Assembly: GCF_000186865.1 (NCBI RefSeq)
Contig: NW_008705568.1
Coordinates: 1,729,529 to 1,793,528, forward strand
Source: Aureococcus anophagefferens
Taxonomy: Eukaryota > Sar > Pelagophyceae > Pelagomonadales > Pelagomonadaceae
Direction of reading: 5' to 3'
DNA length: 64,000 nucleotides
In this document: in pieces, positions 8,892-19,100 of the stretch
How positions within the stretch are numbered: position 1 is the first letter of the stretch
Layout of the letters: the number at the start of each line of letters is the position of its first letter
Made by a program: the position numbers and the translations under genes
Notes under the pieces: model-generated
What the model was told of the DNA's origin: nothing
The model's input: only the letters and a program-made list of their open reading frames with translations
The model's database searches: none

Positions 8892-9887
8892 CTAGACGGG
8901 GTCCTGCTTCGTGGGGATGGACCGGGACGGGATCCAGTAGAGCCAGATCCACCCGAAGAAGGCCGGGTACAACACCCAGAAGATGGCCTTGCGCAGGAGG
9001 CCGAGCGAGGACGCCCGGCCGCTGTCGTGGCCCAGGGACGCGCGGCGCAGCGTCGCGTACTTGGCGTCCGCGGGCTCCTCTGCGTCGCGCGCCGCCGCGG
9101 GGACCTCGAGCCAGCCGAGGTCGTGCGCGTCGAGCTCGAAGAGCGTCACGAACCAGTTGTCGATGTCCATGATGAACGACAGGCCCGCGAAGGACGTCAG
9201 CACCTGGAGCACGTTCGCGGACCGCACGATGAGCACCGCGCCGAGCGCCGCGTTCGCGAGGCCGATCGCGCAGCCGATGACCGCGAGCAGGAACGCGCAC
9301 GCGTTCGTGGACAGGCGGCCCGGGTGGGACGCGGCGTACTTCATGACCTTGTAGTCGCGCTTCGTGTCGCCCTGGAGGATCTTGATGGACACCATGACGA
9401 ACGCGAGGCACCGGCCCTCCATCGAGAGGCCGGGCGCGTCGTCGGACGCGAGGCGCACGAAGTCGTAGTGCGCGCCCTTGCGCGAGAAGAAGCCGTGGAG
9501 GTGGAAGACGATGAGGCCCATGACCATGGCCTGGAGCGCGATGGCGCCGGAGCCGACGGCGACGCGCCACGGCCGCGCGGGGCGGCTGCTGTAGATCTCC
9601 TGGAAGAGGACCTTGTAGGAGTCGCTCGCCTCGCTCGCCCAGGCCGCGCTCATCCACGCCGGCGCCCAGGGCGCGCGGCCGCGGTGGAACCACGCGCCCA
9701 AAAACGTGAGCGACGCGGGCACCGCGGCGAAGAGCAGGTAGCACAGGAGGCAGTTGACGTAGGCCCGCCCGACGAAGCCGAAGAGCGACTCCCCCTGGTC
9801 GTAGTCGTCGGCCCGCGTCAGCGACCAGAGCGACGTCGACGTCGCGTTCCCGAAGGCGCGCAGGAGCGCGGCCTCCGAGTCGCCCAT
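8892..9887 (-). CDS. Polytopic membrane protein, copy 1 of an inverted duplicate pair
   Basis: A 331-residue protein with about five hydrophobic segments: NCLLCYLLFAAVPASLTFLG, GAIALQAMVMGLIVFHLHG, ACAFLLAVIGCAIGLANAAL, LQVLTSFAGLSFIMDI and AIFWVLYPAFFGWIWLYWI. It has an N-terminal NATS N-glycosylation sequon and a conserved internal segment with MEGRCLAFVMVSIKILQGDT. I do not recognise the family. Its near-twin is at 12820-13818 on the other strand and is about 90% identical over the whole length. Similarity falls off close to the start codon and just after the stop, so the shared block is essentially the coding region. Confidence 0.75.
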   Translation of the reverse strand: MGDSEAALLRAFGNATSTSLWSLTRADDYDQGESLFGFVGRAYVNCLLCYLLFAAVPASLTFLGAWFHRGRAPWAPAWMSAAWASEASDSYKVLFQEIYSSRPARPWRVAVGSGAIALQAMVMGLIVFHLHGFFSRKGAHYDFVRLASDDAPGLSMEGRCLAFVMVSIKILQGDTKRDYKVMKYAASHPGRLSTNACAFLLAVIGCAIGLANAALGAVLIVRSANVLQVLTSFAGLSFIMDIDNWFVTLFELDAHDLGWLEVPAAARDAEEPADAKYATLRRASLGHDSGRASSLGLLRKAIFWVLYPAFFGWIWLYWIPSRSIPTKQDPV

Positions 9888-10007
9888 GCTTTCGGAGGAT
9901 GCGATTCTAAACGCCGTGGCCACAGATCGATGAGGGGCTGCCCAAAGATGCATTCGTGAAGCCAAAACTGAAGCGTTCGGGCAGCCGATCGGCGCCGCGC
10001 GCGCGCC

Positions 10008-10532
10008 ATGCCCGGGCACCTCTGCGTCTACGTCGTGCAGGAGCTCGCCGTCGCCCAGGGCGCGCACAAAGCGGTGAAGGTCACGGACCACGGCGCGCGC
10101 GTCCTCGGCGCCTTCGGGAGCCTCGAATCCGCCGAGCTCTACGAAGCCAAGTACGCCGCGGCCGAGGGCCTCGTGGCCCACGGCGACGGCGGCTTCCTGC
10201 GCAAAGGCCACGATGCGACGAAGCTCTTCAAGCTCTCCGTGTCGAAGCACGAGGTCCTGGGCCAGCGCCACGAGACGCGGCTGCTCCAATTGTCGCCGAA
10301 CGCCTCGATCCACCCGCGCTACGACGACGAGGCGCCGCCGCGCGAGACCGTCGACGAGGCCGCCATCCGGGCGACGCTCGAGCGCAAGGCCGGCGAGCGA
10401 CGCCGCGCGACGGCCGTCGAGGACGGCGGCGTGGACGTCGCGCACGAGGAGCGGCTGTTGGCGGCGGACGAGGCCGCCGCGGCCGCCGCGGACGGCGACG
10501 ACGACGACGACGACGACGAGGCGCCGTACTAA
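10008..10532 (+). CDS. Unknown 174-residue protein with acidic C-terminus
   Basis: The frame starts at ATG 10008 (MPGHLCVYVVQELAVAQGAH) and ends in an Asp run (DGDDDDDDDEAPY). The first 100 residues look globular, with alternating hydrophobic strands. The middle (ETVDEAAIRATLERKAGERRR) is probably helical. I do not recognise a family. It is divergent from the membrane-protein gene, with only 120 bp between the start codons, and convergent with the next gene, with stop codons 14 bp apart. Codon use matches its neighbours. Confidence 0.6.
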   Translation: MPGHLCVYVVQELAVAQGAHKAVKVTDHGARVLGAFGSLESAELYEAKYAAAEGLVAHGDGGFLRKGHDATKLFKLSVSKHEVLGQRHETRLLQLSPNASIHPRYDDEAPPRETVDEAAIRATLERKAGERRRATAVEDGGVDVAHEERLLAADEAAAAAADGDDDDDDDEAPY

Positions 10533-10546
10533 GTTTCATTGCCGCC

Positions 10547-11701
10547 TTAGGAGTCGCCGTGAGCGACGTCGGCCGCCGCGCGCCGCTCCGTGGCATACCG
10601 GGGCCAGAACGCGTAGTTGTCGGACTCCTCCTCGGAGTCGCCGTCGGCCGGCGCCGCGAGCTTGTGGAGCGTCGGGCTCCAGGCGACCGTCGGCGAGTCG
10701 TCGCCGCCGCCGGGGTCCGCGAGCGCCTCGGCGCGCGCCGCGTTCCGCGCGAACCACGCGAGGCCCTTGCTGACGAGCGCGAGCTTGACGGACGTGTGGT
10801 CCTCGCCCGGGACGAGCTCGACGCGCGGCGCGTTCGGCGCGCCCGCGGCCCGGAGCGCCGCGCACAACTCCGTCGCGTAGCGCGCCATGCCCGAGTGCAC
10901 GTTGCCGACGGCCGCCGCGGCCTCGTCGCCGCCGAGGACGACGAGGCACCGCGTCCCGGCGAAATTCGCCGCGCGCACGTCGTCCAGGATCTCCGGGTCG
11001 AAGCAGACGCTCGGGCTTCCTAAAACCGCGTCTTCGAAGTGGCGCGGCCGCCGCAGGACGGCCTGGAGCGCGAGCACCGCCGAGTAGGACGCGCCGAGGA
11101 CGCAGCGCCGCACGGGCGCGCCGGGCGACAAGCCGAGGAGGTCGCGCTCCGCGAACGGCGCGACGACGTCGACGAGCGCGTCCGCGAAGGCCGCCGCGCG
11201 CGCGTTCGGGTTCCGGCCCGGCGCGACGGTCGGGTGTTCGAAGGGCGGGAAGTCAGTCCGCCGCAGATCCCGAAGGCGCAGCCGGTCGAAGCCCCGCTCC
11301 GTGAGGCGGAAGGCCTCCGCGGCGTGGCCCACGCCGACGACGTGCACGCGCGCGAAGCGCGCCTCCGGGTCTTCGGCTCCGCAGCAGCCGTCGAAGTAGC
11401 CCGCCTGCCCAAAAACAAAAAGGGCCGCGGCGCCGAAGAGCACGGGCTCCGGGTCGAGCACGTAGACGACGAGCGCGTCGCCGGCGCGGCGCCCGACGGC
11501 CGGCGCGACGGAGACGTCGAGCGCGAGGTCGCCGCCCGCGCACTCGATCGTCAGCCGGTGCTTCCGGCAGCGGCGCGTGCCCGCGACGCCGCGCCGCCGC
11601 TTGCGCCGCGCCCGCGTCGAGAGGGCGTAGAGCGCCGCGCCGCCGGCGACCGCCGCGACGCAGGCCAGCGCCGGGAAGCCCCGGGCGCCGGGAAGCCCCA
11701 T
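10547..11701 (-). CDS. Alpha/beta-hydrolase, putative esterase family, membrane-anchored
   Basis: Resembles the esterase D/enterochelin-esterase-like group. The nucleophile elbow is LGASYSAVLAL with Ser near residue 205, and a candidate catalytic His is in GEDHTSV near 300. After an N-terminal hydrophobic segment (ALACVAAVAGGAALYAL) come basic residues (RARRKRRR), as in a type II or signal-anchored protein. The C-terminal 60 residues are acidic and low-complexity (GDSEEESDNYAF). The ATG at 11701 lies inside a 21-bp sequence repeated just upstream, so a start slightly further out is possible, but no better ATG is in frame. Confidence 0.7.
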   Translation of the reverse strand: MGLPGARGFPALACVAAVAGGAALYALSTRARRKRRRGVAGTRRCRKHRLTIECAGGDLALDVSVAPAVGRRAGDALVVYVLDPEPVLFGAAALFVFGQAGYFDGCCGAEDPEARFARVHVVGVGHAAEAFRLTERGFDRLRLRDLRRTDFPPFEHPTVAPGRNPNARAAAFADALVDVVAPFAERDLLGLSPGAPVRRCVLGASYSAVLALQAVLRRPRHFEDAVLGSPSVCFDPEILDDVRAANFAGTRCLVVLGGDEAAAAVGNVHSGMARYATELCAALRAAGAPNAPRVELVPGEDHTSVKLALVSKGLAWFARNAARAEALADPGGGDDSPTVAWSPTLHKLAAPADGDSEEESDNYAFWPRYATERRAAADVAHGDS

Positions 11702-11758
11702 GCTTTGCCCCGCTAGGCTGGCTCGGGCGCCGCTCGTGCGCCGGGAAGCCCCATGCTT
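11685..11758. repeat. Short direct repeat spanning the start of the esterase gene
   Basis: The 21-bp unit GCGCCGGGAAGCCCCATGCT(T) occurs at 11685-11705 and 11738-11758, with a truncated copy (15 bp) at 11668-11682. Each full copy contains the reverse complement of ATGGGGCTTCCCGGCGC, so the esterase start codon context is duplicated; the outer copy is out of frame with the gene. Confidence 0.8.
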
Positions 11759-11869
11759 GTCAAGCGAGTTGCCCCGCAAACGCAAACATTTCCACTACAC
11801 ATCTTCGGCCGCGTTAGCTCCGAGGGTGGGCGCTCTCTTTTGTCGCACCTCAAGCGTTGCAGCCCCACC

Positions 11870-12694
11870 ATGCCCGCCCGCACGCCGCGGACCGGGGGCG
11901 GCGTGACGAACACGACGAGCAGCCCGGCGGTCATCCGCGGCGGCGCGACGCCGACGCCCGTGCCGTCGAGCGCTCGGCCGCCGCGGCCCCAGTCCGCCGT
12001 GCCGGCCTCGGCGCGGTCCGGCTTCGCGAGCGGCCGGCGCAGCGCGAGCGAGGGCGCCCTCGGCAGCGGCCGGCGGCCCGCGTCGGCCGCCGCGACGCGG
12101 AGCGCGCGCGGCGCGCCCGCCGCGGAGCCGCCGGGCGCGGCGGCGGCGAGCGGCCGCCCGGCGACGGCGACGGGCGCGCGCCGCGTCGACGGCGCGACCT
12201 TCGGCGCGCGGCGCCACGAGTTCGAGCACCGCGTCACGGCCCTCGAGGAGCTCTACGTGGGGCGGGACCTCATCGCGCCCGCGTGGCTCCGCGTGTCGAC
12301 GACGCCGTGGACGGGCTTGAAGGCCGCGACGGGCGGCTACGGCCGCGAGGTCCACGGCACGTCCATCTCCGCCGAGTTCCCCGCCTTCGCGCACATCGCC
12401 GCCGTCGACGGTTTTGATATTGGCGGCGCGACCCTCGTGAAGCGCACGCGGCGCCCGCCGAAGCAGCCGAAAATGAAGACCGCGACGTCCGCCGACAGCC
12501 CGGACTGGTTCCAGACGACCGCGACGCGCGCGTGGAAGACGGGCAAGTACGCGGCCCAGAAGCACCGCGCCGTCGTGAGCCGCAACCAGGTGCTCCTCGA
12601 GCCCCTCCAGCAGTCACTCGGGGCCGACTCCTGGTGCTTCCGCGACACGTTCAACTGGAATTCCGCGCGGAATTCCCAGCCCGTCGGCCGCTAG
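11870..12694 (+). CDS. Unknown protein with Ser/Arg/Ala-rich N-terminus
   Basis: A 274-residue frame starting at ATG 11870, in a good context (CCACCATGCC). An ATG at 11753 in the same frame is possible but lies in the repeat next to the esterase gene. Residues 1-100 are low-complexity (PPRPQSAVPASARSGFASG) and likely disordered. Residues 105-274 look globular and contain aromatic-rich stretches (EELYVGRDLIAPAWLRVSTT, DSWCFRDTFNWNSARNSQ). I do not recognise a family. The 168 bp between this start and the esterase start form a divergent promoter region. Confidence 0.6.
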   Translation: MPARTPRTGGGVTNTTSSPAVIRGGATPTPVPSSARPPRPQSAVPASARSGFASGRRSASEGALGSGRRPASAAATRSARGAPAAEPPGAAAASGRPATATGARRVDGATFGARRHEFEHRVTALEELYVGRDLIAPAWLRVSTTPWTGLKAATGGYGREVHGTSISAEFPAFAHIAAVDGFDIGGATLVKRTRRPPKQPKMKTATSADSPDWFQTTATRAWKTGKYAAQKHRAVVSRNQVLLEPLQQSLGADSWCFRDTFNWNSARNSQPVGR

Positions 12695-12819
12695 CGGGGA
12701 CCCAGGATCCTTTAATTCGACTGGAGCACCGCGGCTTCGCGTCGGCTTCGCGACGACATCAAGTTCAACTTGACCTACAACGTAGACCTCGAGTTGTCCA
12801 CATCATCCGAGTCGTGGCA

Positions 12820-13818
12820 ATGGGAGACAGCTCGGAGGCCGCGCTCCTGCATGCCTACGGGAACGCGACGTCGACGTCGCTCTGGTCGCTGACGCGAGCC
12901 GACGACTACAACCAGGAGGACTCGCTCTTCGGCTTCGTCGGGCGGGCCTACGCCAACTGCCTCCTGTGCTATCTGCTCTTCGCTGCGCTGCCCGCGTCGC
13001 TCACGTTCTTGGGCGCACATTTCCACCGCGGCTGCGCGCCCTGGGCGCCGGCGTGGATGACTGCGGACTGGGCGAGCGAGGCGAGCGACTCCTACAAGGT
13101 CCTCTTCCAGGAGATCTACTCGTCGCGCCCCGCGCGGCCGTGGCGCGTCGCCGTCGGCTCCGGCGCCATCGCGCTCCAGGCCATGGTCATGGCCCTCATC
13201 GTTTTGCACCTCCACGGCTTCCTCTCGCGCAAGGGCGCGCACTACGACTTCGTGCGCCTCGCGTCCGACGACGCGCCGGGCCTCTCGATGGAGGGCCGGT
13301 GCCTCGCGTTCGTCATGGTGTCGATCAAGATCCTCCAGGGCGACACGAAGCGCGACTACAAGGTCATGAAGTACGCCGCGTCCCACCCGGGCTGCCTGTC
13401 CACGAACGCGTGCGCGTTCCTGCTCGCGGTCATCGGCTGCGCGATCGGCTTGGCGAACGCGGCGCTCGGCGCGGTGCTCATCGTGCGGTCCGCGAACATG
13501 CTCCAGGTGCTGACGACCTTCGCGGGCCTGTCGTTCATCATGGACATCGACAACTGGTTCGTGACGCTCTTCGAGCTCGACGCGCACGACCTCGGCTGGC
13601 TCGAGGTCCCCGCGGGTCGCGACGCGGAGGAGCCCGCGGAAGCCAAGTATGCGACGCTGCGCCGCAAGTCCCTGGCGCGCGACAGCGGCCAGACGTCCGC
13701 GCTCGATCTTTTGCGCAAGGCCATCTTCTTTGTTTTGTACCCGGCCTTCTTCGGGTGGATCTGGCTCTACTGGATCCCGTCCCGGTCCATCCCCGTCCGG
13801 GCCCTCGGCGTCGTCTAG
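12820..13818 (+). CDS. Polytopic membrane protein, copy 2 of an inverted duplicate pair
   Basis: The near-identical partner of the gene at 8892-9887 on the opposite strand. The two proteins align end to end with one single-residue insertion near each end. The central block from KVLFQEIYSSRPARP to KYAASHPG differs at only a few positions. Differences cluster at the termini (C-terminus RSIPVRALGVV against RSIPTKQDPV). The same five hydrophobic segments and the NATS sequon are present. The reading frame is intact, so both copies appear functional. The family is unknown. Confidence 0.75.
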   Translation: MGDSSEAALLHAYGNATSTSLWSLTRADDYNQEDSLFGFVGRAYANCLLCYLLFAALPASLTFLGAHFHRGCAPWAPAWMTADWASEASDSYKVLFQEIYSSRPARPWRVAVGSGAIALQAMVMALIVLHLHGFLSRKGAHYDFVRLASDDAPGLSMEGRCLAFVMVSIKILQGDTKRDYKVMKYAASHPGCLSTNACAFLLAVIGCAIGLANAALGAVLIVRSANMLQVLTTFAGLSFIMDIDNWFVTLFELDAHDLGWLEVPAGRDAEEPAEAKYATLRRKSLARDSGQTSALDLLRKAIFFVLYPAFFGWIWLYWIPSRSIPVRALGVV

Positions 13819-13836
13819 GACCGCGCGGGGCCGCTC

Positions 13837-14822
13837 TTAATTCGACTGGAGCACGAGGAGCACGAAGAGGGCGATGGCGTAGCACAGGAGCTCCTTCTGC
13901 GTCGCCGCGGCGGCCGCGTCGTCGTCGTCGCCGTCGCTCCGCTTCGCGCCCTTCCTCAGCGCCGCCTCGCGCTTCTGGAGCGCCTTGCGGAGCACGTCGG
14001 AGAGGAGCGCGTCGACGGCGGCGCGGTCGGACGCGCGGCAGACGCGGAACATGGCCGACGTCGACGCCGCGAGGTCGCGCGCGTCGTCGTCGTCCGGGTC
14101 GTCGGCTAAAACGTTCTCCGAGTCGCGGCCCAGCGTCGACGCGACGAGGCAGACCACCGCGCCGCGCGGGCACTCCACCTTTGTCCGCAGCAGGCGATTC
14201 GCCGCGGACTCGAAGGACGCGGCGTCGCCGCGCGCGTAGAGCACGAGGATCGCGTTCGCCGCCCGCACGAGATTCGACGACGCGTCGTCGAAGCGCGCGT
14301 CGCCCGACGTGTCCCAGACCCGGAGCTCGGGGAGCCGCGCGTTGCCCCCCAACTCGCGCGGCATCGCCGCGACGTGGCGCTCGACGCCCAACGTCGGCGG
14401 CGGCCGGAGCGCCGCGACGCCGTGGGCGTAGGTCTGGGCCATGAGCGTCTTGCCCGTGCGCCTCGCGCCGACGAGCACGACGGACACGTGNNNNNNNNNN
14501 NNNNNNNNNNNNNNNNNNNNNNNNNNNNNNNNNNNNNNNNNNNNNNNNNNNNNNNNNNNNNNNNNNNNNNNNNNNNNNNNNNNNNNNNNNNNNNNNNNNN
14601 NNNNNNNNNNNNNNNNNNNNNNNNNNNNNNNNNNNNNNNNNNNNNNNNNNNNNNNNNNNNNNNNNNNNNNNGCGGCGACTTCTTGGCCGACAGGTTTCGG
14701 AGGTCGGAGTCGCTGACGTTGGGCGTGCTGTCGACGCCCGACGTCTCGTCGTCGTCGTTTCTCCCGCCGTTGAAGAGCAGCTCCTCGATGGACTTCTTCC
14801 GCGACGCCGCGTCGGCGGCCAT
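13837..14822 (-). CDS. Tail-anchored Ras-like GTPase, broken by the assembly gap
   Basis: The N-terminal part (MAADAASRKKSIEELLFNGG..., ATG at 14822) and the C-terminal part (from HVSVVLVGARRTGKT) are separated by 181 N, so the reading frame across the gap cannot be checked. The downstream part has a P-loop (GARRTGKT), a switch II-like WDTSGDARFDD, and a C-terminal hydrophobic anchor (KELLCYAIALFVLLVLQSN) that ends at the stop. No NKxD motif is evident; VCLVASTLG stands at that position. Small GTPases with an anchor, such as SRP-receptor beta, have the anchor at the N-terminus, so this is a different arrangement. Nucleotide binding is inferred from the P-loop only. Confidence 0.6.
14491..14671. 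other. Assembly gap (181 N)
   Basis: Unresolved bases inside the tail-anchored GTPase-like gene. The P-loop lies immediately on one side, so the missing part covers the region between the N-terminal Ser/Asp-rich segment and the GTPase fold. An intron may be included. Confidence 0.99.
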
Positions 14823-15009
14823 GGGCGGCGGCGGCGCGCGCGGCGGACGACGCGCCTGCGATCCGCGGGGCTTTAAAAGCGCGCTTTTTTAGGACCGCGC
14901 CGCTTGAAGATCTGGGCCGACGTTGTGGTTCGTCCCGCTGCGCCTTTAACTGCGCCTAGCCCGGGGAGGCGCCACGACGAGCGATGGTATACCTCAACCG
15001 CGCCGGCCC

Positions 15010-15972
15010 TTAGTCGTCGAGCCGCGCGCCGCCGACGGCGTCGAGCGTCGCCAGGAGCTCCGCGTGGCAGCCCGGCCCCGCGGCGACGATCTGGCGCGTC
15101 AGCGGGCCGTAGGGCGCGCCGGCCGCGTCCGTGACGAGCCCCCCGGCCTCGGCGACGAGCAGCGCGCCGGCCGCGGTGTCCCACGCGGCCAGGTCGCACT
15201 CGAAGTACGCGGCGCCGCGCCCCGCCGCCGTGTAGGCGAGCATGATCGCCGCGGAGCCGAGGAGGCGCATGGTCCGCGCCTTGGGCGCCACGGCGGCGAT
15301 GCCGCGGAGCGACGGGTCCAGCGCGCGCGCCGTCGGCGGCGCGCCCGCGTAGACGACGGCGTCGCGGAGCGCGTTCGGCGACGCGGCCAGCGGCGCGCGC
15401 GCGCCGTCGCCGCGCTGGCACCAGGCGCCGGCGCCGCGCAGGGCGCCGAAGAGCTCGTCGCGCGACGGGTCGTAGACGGCGCCCGCGACGACCTCGGGCG
15501 CCGCGCCGGACCGGCATTTTACGGCCGCGACGGAGACGGCGGACAGCGGAATCGCGTCGACGAAGTTCGCGGTGCCGTCGATGGGGTCCAGCGCCCAGAC
15601 GACGCCGTCGCCCGCGAAGGCCGCCTCCGCCGCGCGCCTCGCGGCGTCGCCGCCGGGCGCGACGTCCTCCTCGCCGAGGAGCCGGCTCTCGGGGACGCGC
15701 GCCGCGAGCACCGCGGCGGCGGCGGCCTGGCACGCGACGTCCGTCGTCGTGAGCAGGTCCTTGGCGTTGGCCTTGCTCTGCGCGACGGCGCGGCCGGCGG
15801 ACGACGCGCCGCGGATGAGCGCGCCGGCGGCGCGCGCCGCCTCGCAGGCCGCGTCGAGGAGCTGCGCGTCGGACGTCGCGGCGCGGCGCGTCGTCGCGGC
15901 GCGACGCGCGCAGCGCTGCGGCTCGAAGCCCGATGCGAGCGTCGCGCAGAGCATCGCTGCGACGAGAGCCAT
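15010..15972 (-). CDS. Plastid-targeted inositol-monophosphatase-family phosphatase
   Basis: A Mg2+/Li+-sensitive phosphatase fold that acts on inositol phosphates, histidinol phosphate or similar substrates. The metal-binding motifs are present in order: LLGEED (near 95), WALDPIDGTANF (near 126) and DLAAWDTAAGALLVAEAGG (near 262). The length of 320 residues fits the family once the presequence is removed. The N-terminus MALVAAMLCATLASGFEP is a signal peptide followed by F at the predicted +1 position, the ASAF-type plastid entry signal of stramenopiles; the Arg-rich segment after it (RCARRAATTRRAAT) would be the transit part. Substrate is not determined by sequence. Confidence 0.85.
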   Translation of the reverse strand: MALVAAMLCATLASGFEPQRCARRAATTRRAATSDAQLLDAACEAARAAGALIRGASSAGRAVAQSKANAKDLLTTTDVACQAAAAAVLAARVPESRLLGEEDVAPGGDAARRAAEAAFAGDGVVWALDPIDGTANFVDAIPLSAVSVAAVKCRSGAAPEVVAGAVYDPSRDELFGALRGAGAWCQRGDGARAPLAASPNALRDAVVYAGAPPTARALDPSLRGIAAVAPKARTMRLLGSAAIMLAYTAAGRGAAYFECDLAAWDTAAGALLVAEAGGLVTDAAGAPYGPLTRQIVAAGPGCHAELLATLDAVGGARLDD

Positions 15973-16150
15973 CGTGCGAGGTCGCTGGCGCTGGCGAAGC
16001 GCTGCAGTGTCGAGGCACCGACCCATCGTTACATCGTCGCGGCGTGTTGCACAAGCGTTGCACTGCAAGTCACTGCACCTTGCTCCCCACGGTTGACGGG
16101 TTCTTATGGGCGGCGGCTTTGGGCAGCCCTAGGACCGCTCGACCGCTCCC

Positions 16151-19100
16151 ATGGGCTCGGCGGCCTCGACGACCGCGGGCCCCCTGGGCGGCCTGAGCCC
16201 CGCCGACGTCGCCGCGCGCATCCGCGAGCTCGGCGCCAACTACGCGGGCGTCGCCCAGCGCCTCGAGGCCGCGGGCGTCTCCGGCGCGGCCCTGGAGCGC
16301 ATGGACGCGGAGCAGGCGTCGGCCCTTCTGTACACGCTGCGCCTCGACGTGCGGCCCTACCAGCTCCGGAACCTCGTGGCCCAGCTGCGCCTCGCGCAGG
16401 CCGCGTCGCCGGCCAAGGCGAGCGGCAAGCTCGAGGCCGCGCTCGGCGCCGCGGCCCGCGCGGACGGCGCCGACGCCTTCGACTACTACGAGGTGCCCGC
16501 CGACGGCGCGCCGGCGTACTTCGTGCCGCGGAGCCGGCCCGCGACGGCCGGCGACGCGCGCGCGGCCGCGCGCGCCGCGGAGGAGGACGTCGGCGCGCTG
16601 CGCCGCGAGAACAAGAAGCTCCGGGTCCAGCTCTACACCGCGGAGCTCGAGTCCAAGGGCGCGCGCCGCGAGTCGGCGCTGCTCCGCGACGAGATCGCCA
16701 GGGTGCGCCAGGAGGCCGCGGCGGAGCTCGCGTTCGCGCGGAAGGCGCTCGCCCGCGCGCGGTCCGAGCGCGACGCGCTCGCGAGCCGCACGCCCGGCGG
16801 CGTCACGGCCGCGGCCGCGGACGCGGCCGCGGCCGTCCGGGGCGACCTCGCGGAGCTCGGCGCGCTCGCGGGCCGCGGCGACGCCGCGGCCGCCGGCGAG
16901 GTCGCGCGCCTCGAGCACAAGGTGCTCGAGGCGCAGGACGGCCTCCGCTCCGCGCAGTTCGTCACGTCCGCGCAGGAGTGGCTCGACAAGACGGAGGCGC
17001 TCACGCGCGAGGCCCGGGCGCCGGCGGCCGCCGGGGCCGCGCCGAGCGCCGACGCGGCGCCGAGCGCCAAGGCCAAGGCCGCGGTGCTGCCCAAGGAGCT
17101 CCGGCTCTACGAGACCGAGGCCATCCAGCGCGCGGTCGCCGTGATCGAGGTCGACATCATGGTCCTCCGGCGCACGCGCGACGACTTCCTCGCGGCTCGG
17201 GAAGAGGACGCGCGCTTGTTTGCAGAAGGCTCTCATGGGGCTATGATCTTCGAAACCTCCGACGAGTCTCTGCAGGGTCAAATCGACGCCGCGACGGAGG
17301 CGCGCGACGCGGCGCTCGGCCACCTCGTGGACCGGCTCTACGTCAAGACGGCGGACGACATCGCCGTGGACCTCATGGAGACGAACCGGACCTACGGGCG
17401 CCTCTTCGCGGACCTCGCGGCGGACGACGGCTTCCCGGGGTTCTTGGCCGCCGTCGAAGGCATGACGGACGCGGCCCCGAGGTCGAAGAAGCAGGCGCTG
17501 AGCCGTTTGGCCGCCGCGGAGTACTTCGGCGCCGGAGGCGCGCCGCAGCCCATGGACGTGGCCTTCGCCGTCGCCCTGCTGCGCGACGCGACGCGCGCGA
17601 AGCCGTCGTTCGACGCCGAGCTCGCGCGCGTCGGCGCGGCCGTCGACGCCGCGCTCGGTCGGAAGGCGGCCCTCGTGCTCACGGCGCCGCTCAAGTCCCT
17701 CGGCCGGGGCTTCCAGAAGGTCCACGAAAAGTACGGCGGATCCTACGACCTGCTCACAGACCTCGTGCGGGGCACGCTGCAGTGCGACTCGCTCGACGCG
17801 ATGCGTCTGTGCGCGGACGAGGTGCGCAAGTCGCACGTCTTCGACGTGCTCCGCGTGAAGAACCGCTTCGACCCGAAGGACGGCGGCGCCGGCGGCTACC
17901 GGGACGTGCTCTGCAACGTCTCCTGCGGCGGCCACGTCGCCGAGGTGCAGTTCAACCTCGCGGCCTTTGTCGACGTCAAGGAGACGAAGGGCCACGCGGT
18001 CTACGAGACGGCGCGCGCGACGCACTACTTCCGGGAGCACCTCCAGCACTACATGGGCCGGGAGGGCAGCTTCATTCAGCGCGCCGCGCCGCGGAGCGAC
18101 GGCGACGGCGACGTGCCGCGGAGCGTGTGCGAGCGCGTCGCCGCGGGCCAGATCTGCTCGTTGATTCTGCTCCCGGGCGGCTCCGACGCGCCGCGGACCT
18201 TCGAGCGCGAGATCATCGCCTGCCTCGGGACGCCGACGTGCCGCCTCCGGAGCCTCGATCTGCGACGGGTCGACGTGCCGCCCCTCGACGACCTCTTCGA
18301 CATCCGCGTCGTCGACGTCCTCGCGCCGACGCTCGAGGAGGTGCGGATCATCGGGCGCGGGGACCGCCCGCTTGGCGCGCTCCCGCCGACGATCGGCGGC
18401 CTCCGGTCCCTCGAGGTGCTCGTCGTCAGAGGCGAGCTGCCCGCGGGGTTGCTCGAGGGCGAGATCCCGCCGCAGATTGGCAAGCTCAAGCGGCTCAGGA
18501 ATCTGCACCTCGACGAAAACGCGCTCGTCGGCCCCATTCCGCTGACGCTCGCCGAGTGCCCGGATCTCATTAACGTGAACCTCGCGGACAACGAGCTCAC
18601 GGGGCGGCTCATGCTCACGGGGCTGCTCGACCACCCGCGCCTGCAAACGCTCAACCTCGAGAACAATCGCCTCGACGGGCCCGAGCCCAGCCCCCCTTTC
18701 GCCCGAGAGGGCCTCGAGCTGCGCCTCGAGGGAAACGACTTCGACGGCATGCGGGAACGCAAAGCGGCCGAGGCGCGCGCCGAGGCCGAAGCTCGCGAGC
18801 GCGCGGCGGCCCAGGAGCGCGCGGCGGCCCAGGAGCGCGCCGAGGCCCAGGAGCGCGCCGCGGACCGAGCCGCGGTCCGGTCCTTCGCTCCCGCGGAGGA
18901 TCGCGCCGCGGACCGAGCCGCGGACCGGTCCTTCGCTCCCGCGGAGGATCGCGCCGCGGACCGAGCCGCGGCCCGGTCCTTCGCTCCCGCGGAGGTCGCG
19001 GAGGTCGCGGCGCCGCGGGTCGCCGCCGTCGCGGAAGCCGCGGAGGACGCGCCGCGGCGCGGCGTCATGGCCGGGGCGATGCGCGCCGCCGCCGCCGACC

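Noticed and set aside
12712..13858. The phrase TTAATTCGACTGGAGCAC at 12713 and 13838 as a possible repeat element flanking the membrane-protein gene
   Set aside because: Only 18 bp match and nothing else around them is similar; could be chance or a remnant, and does not define an element.
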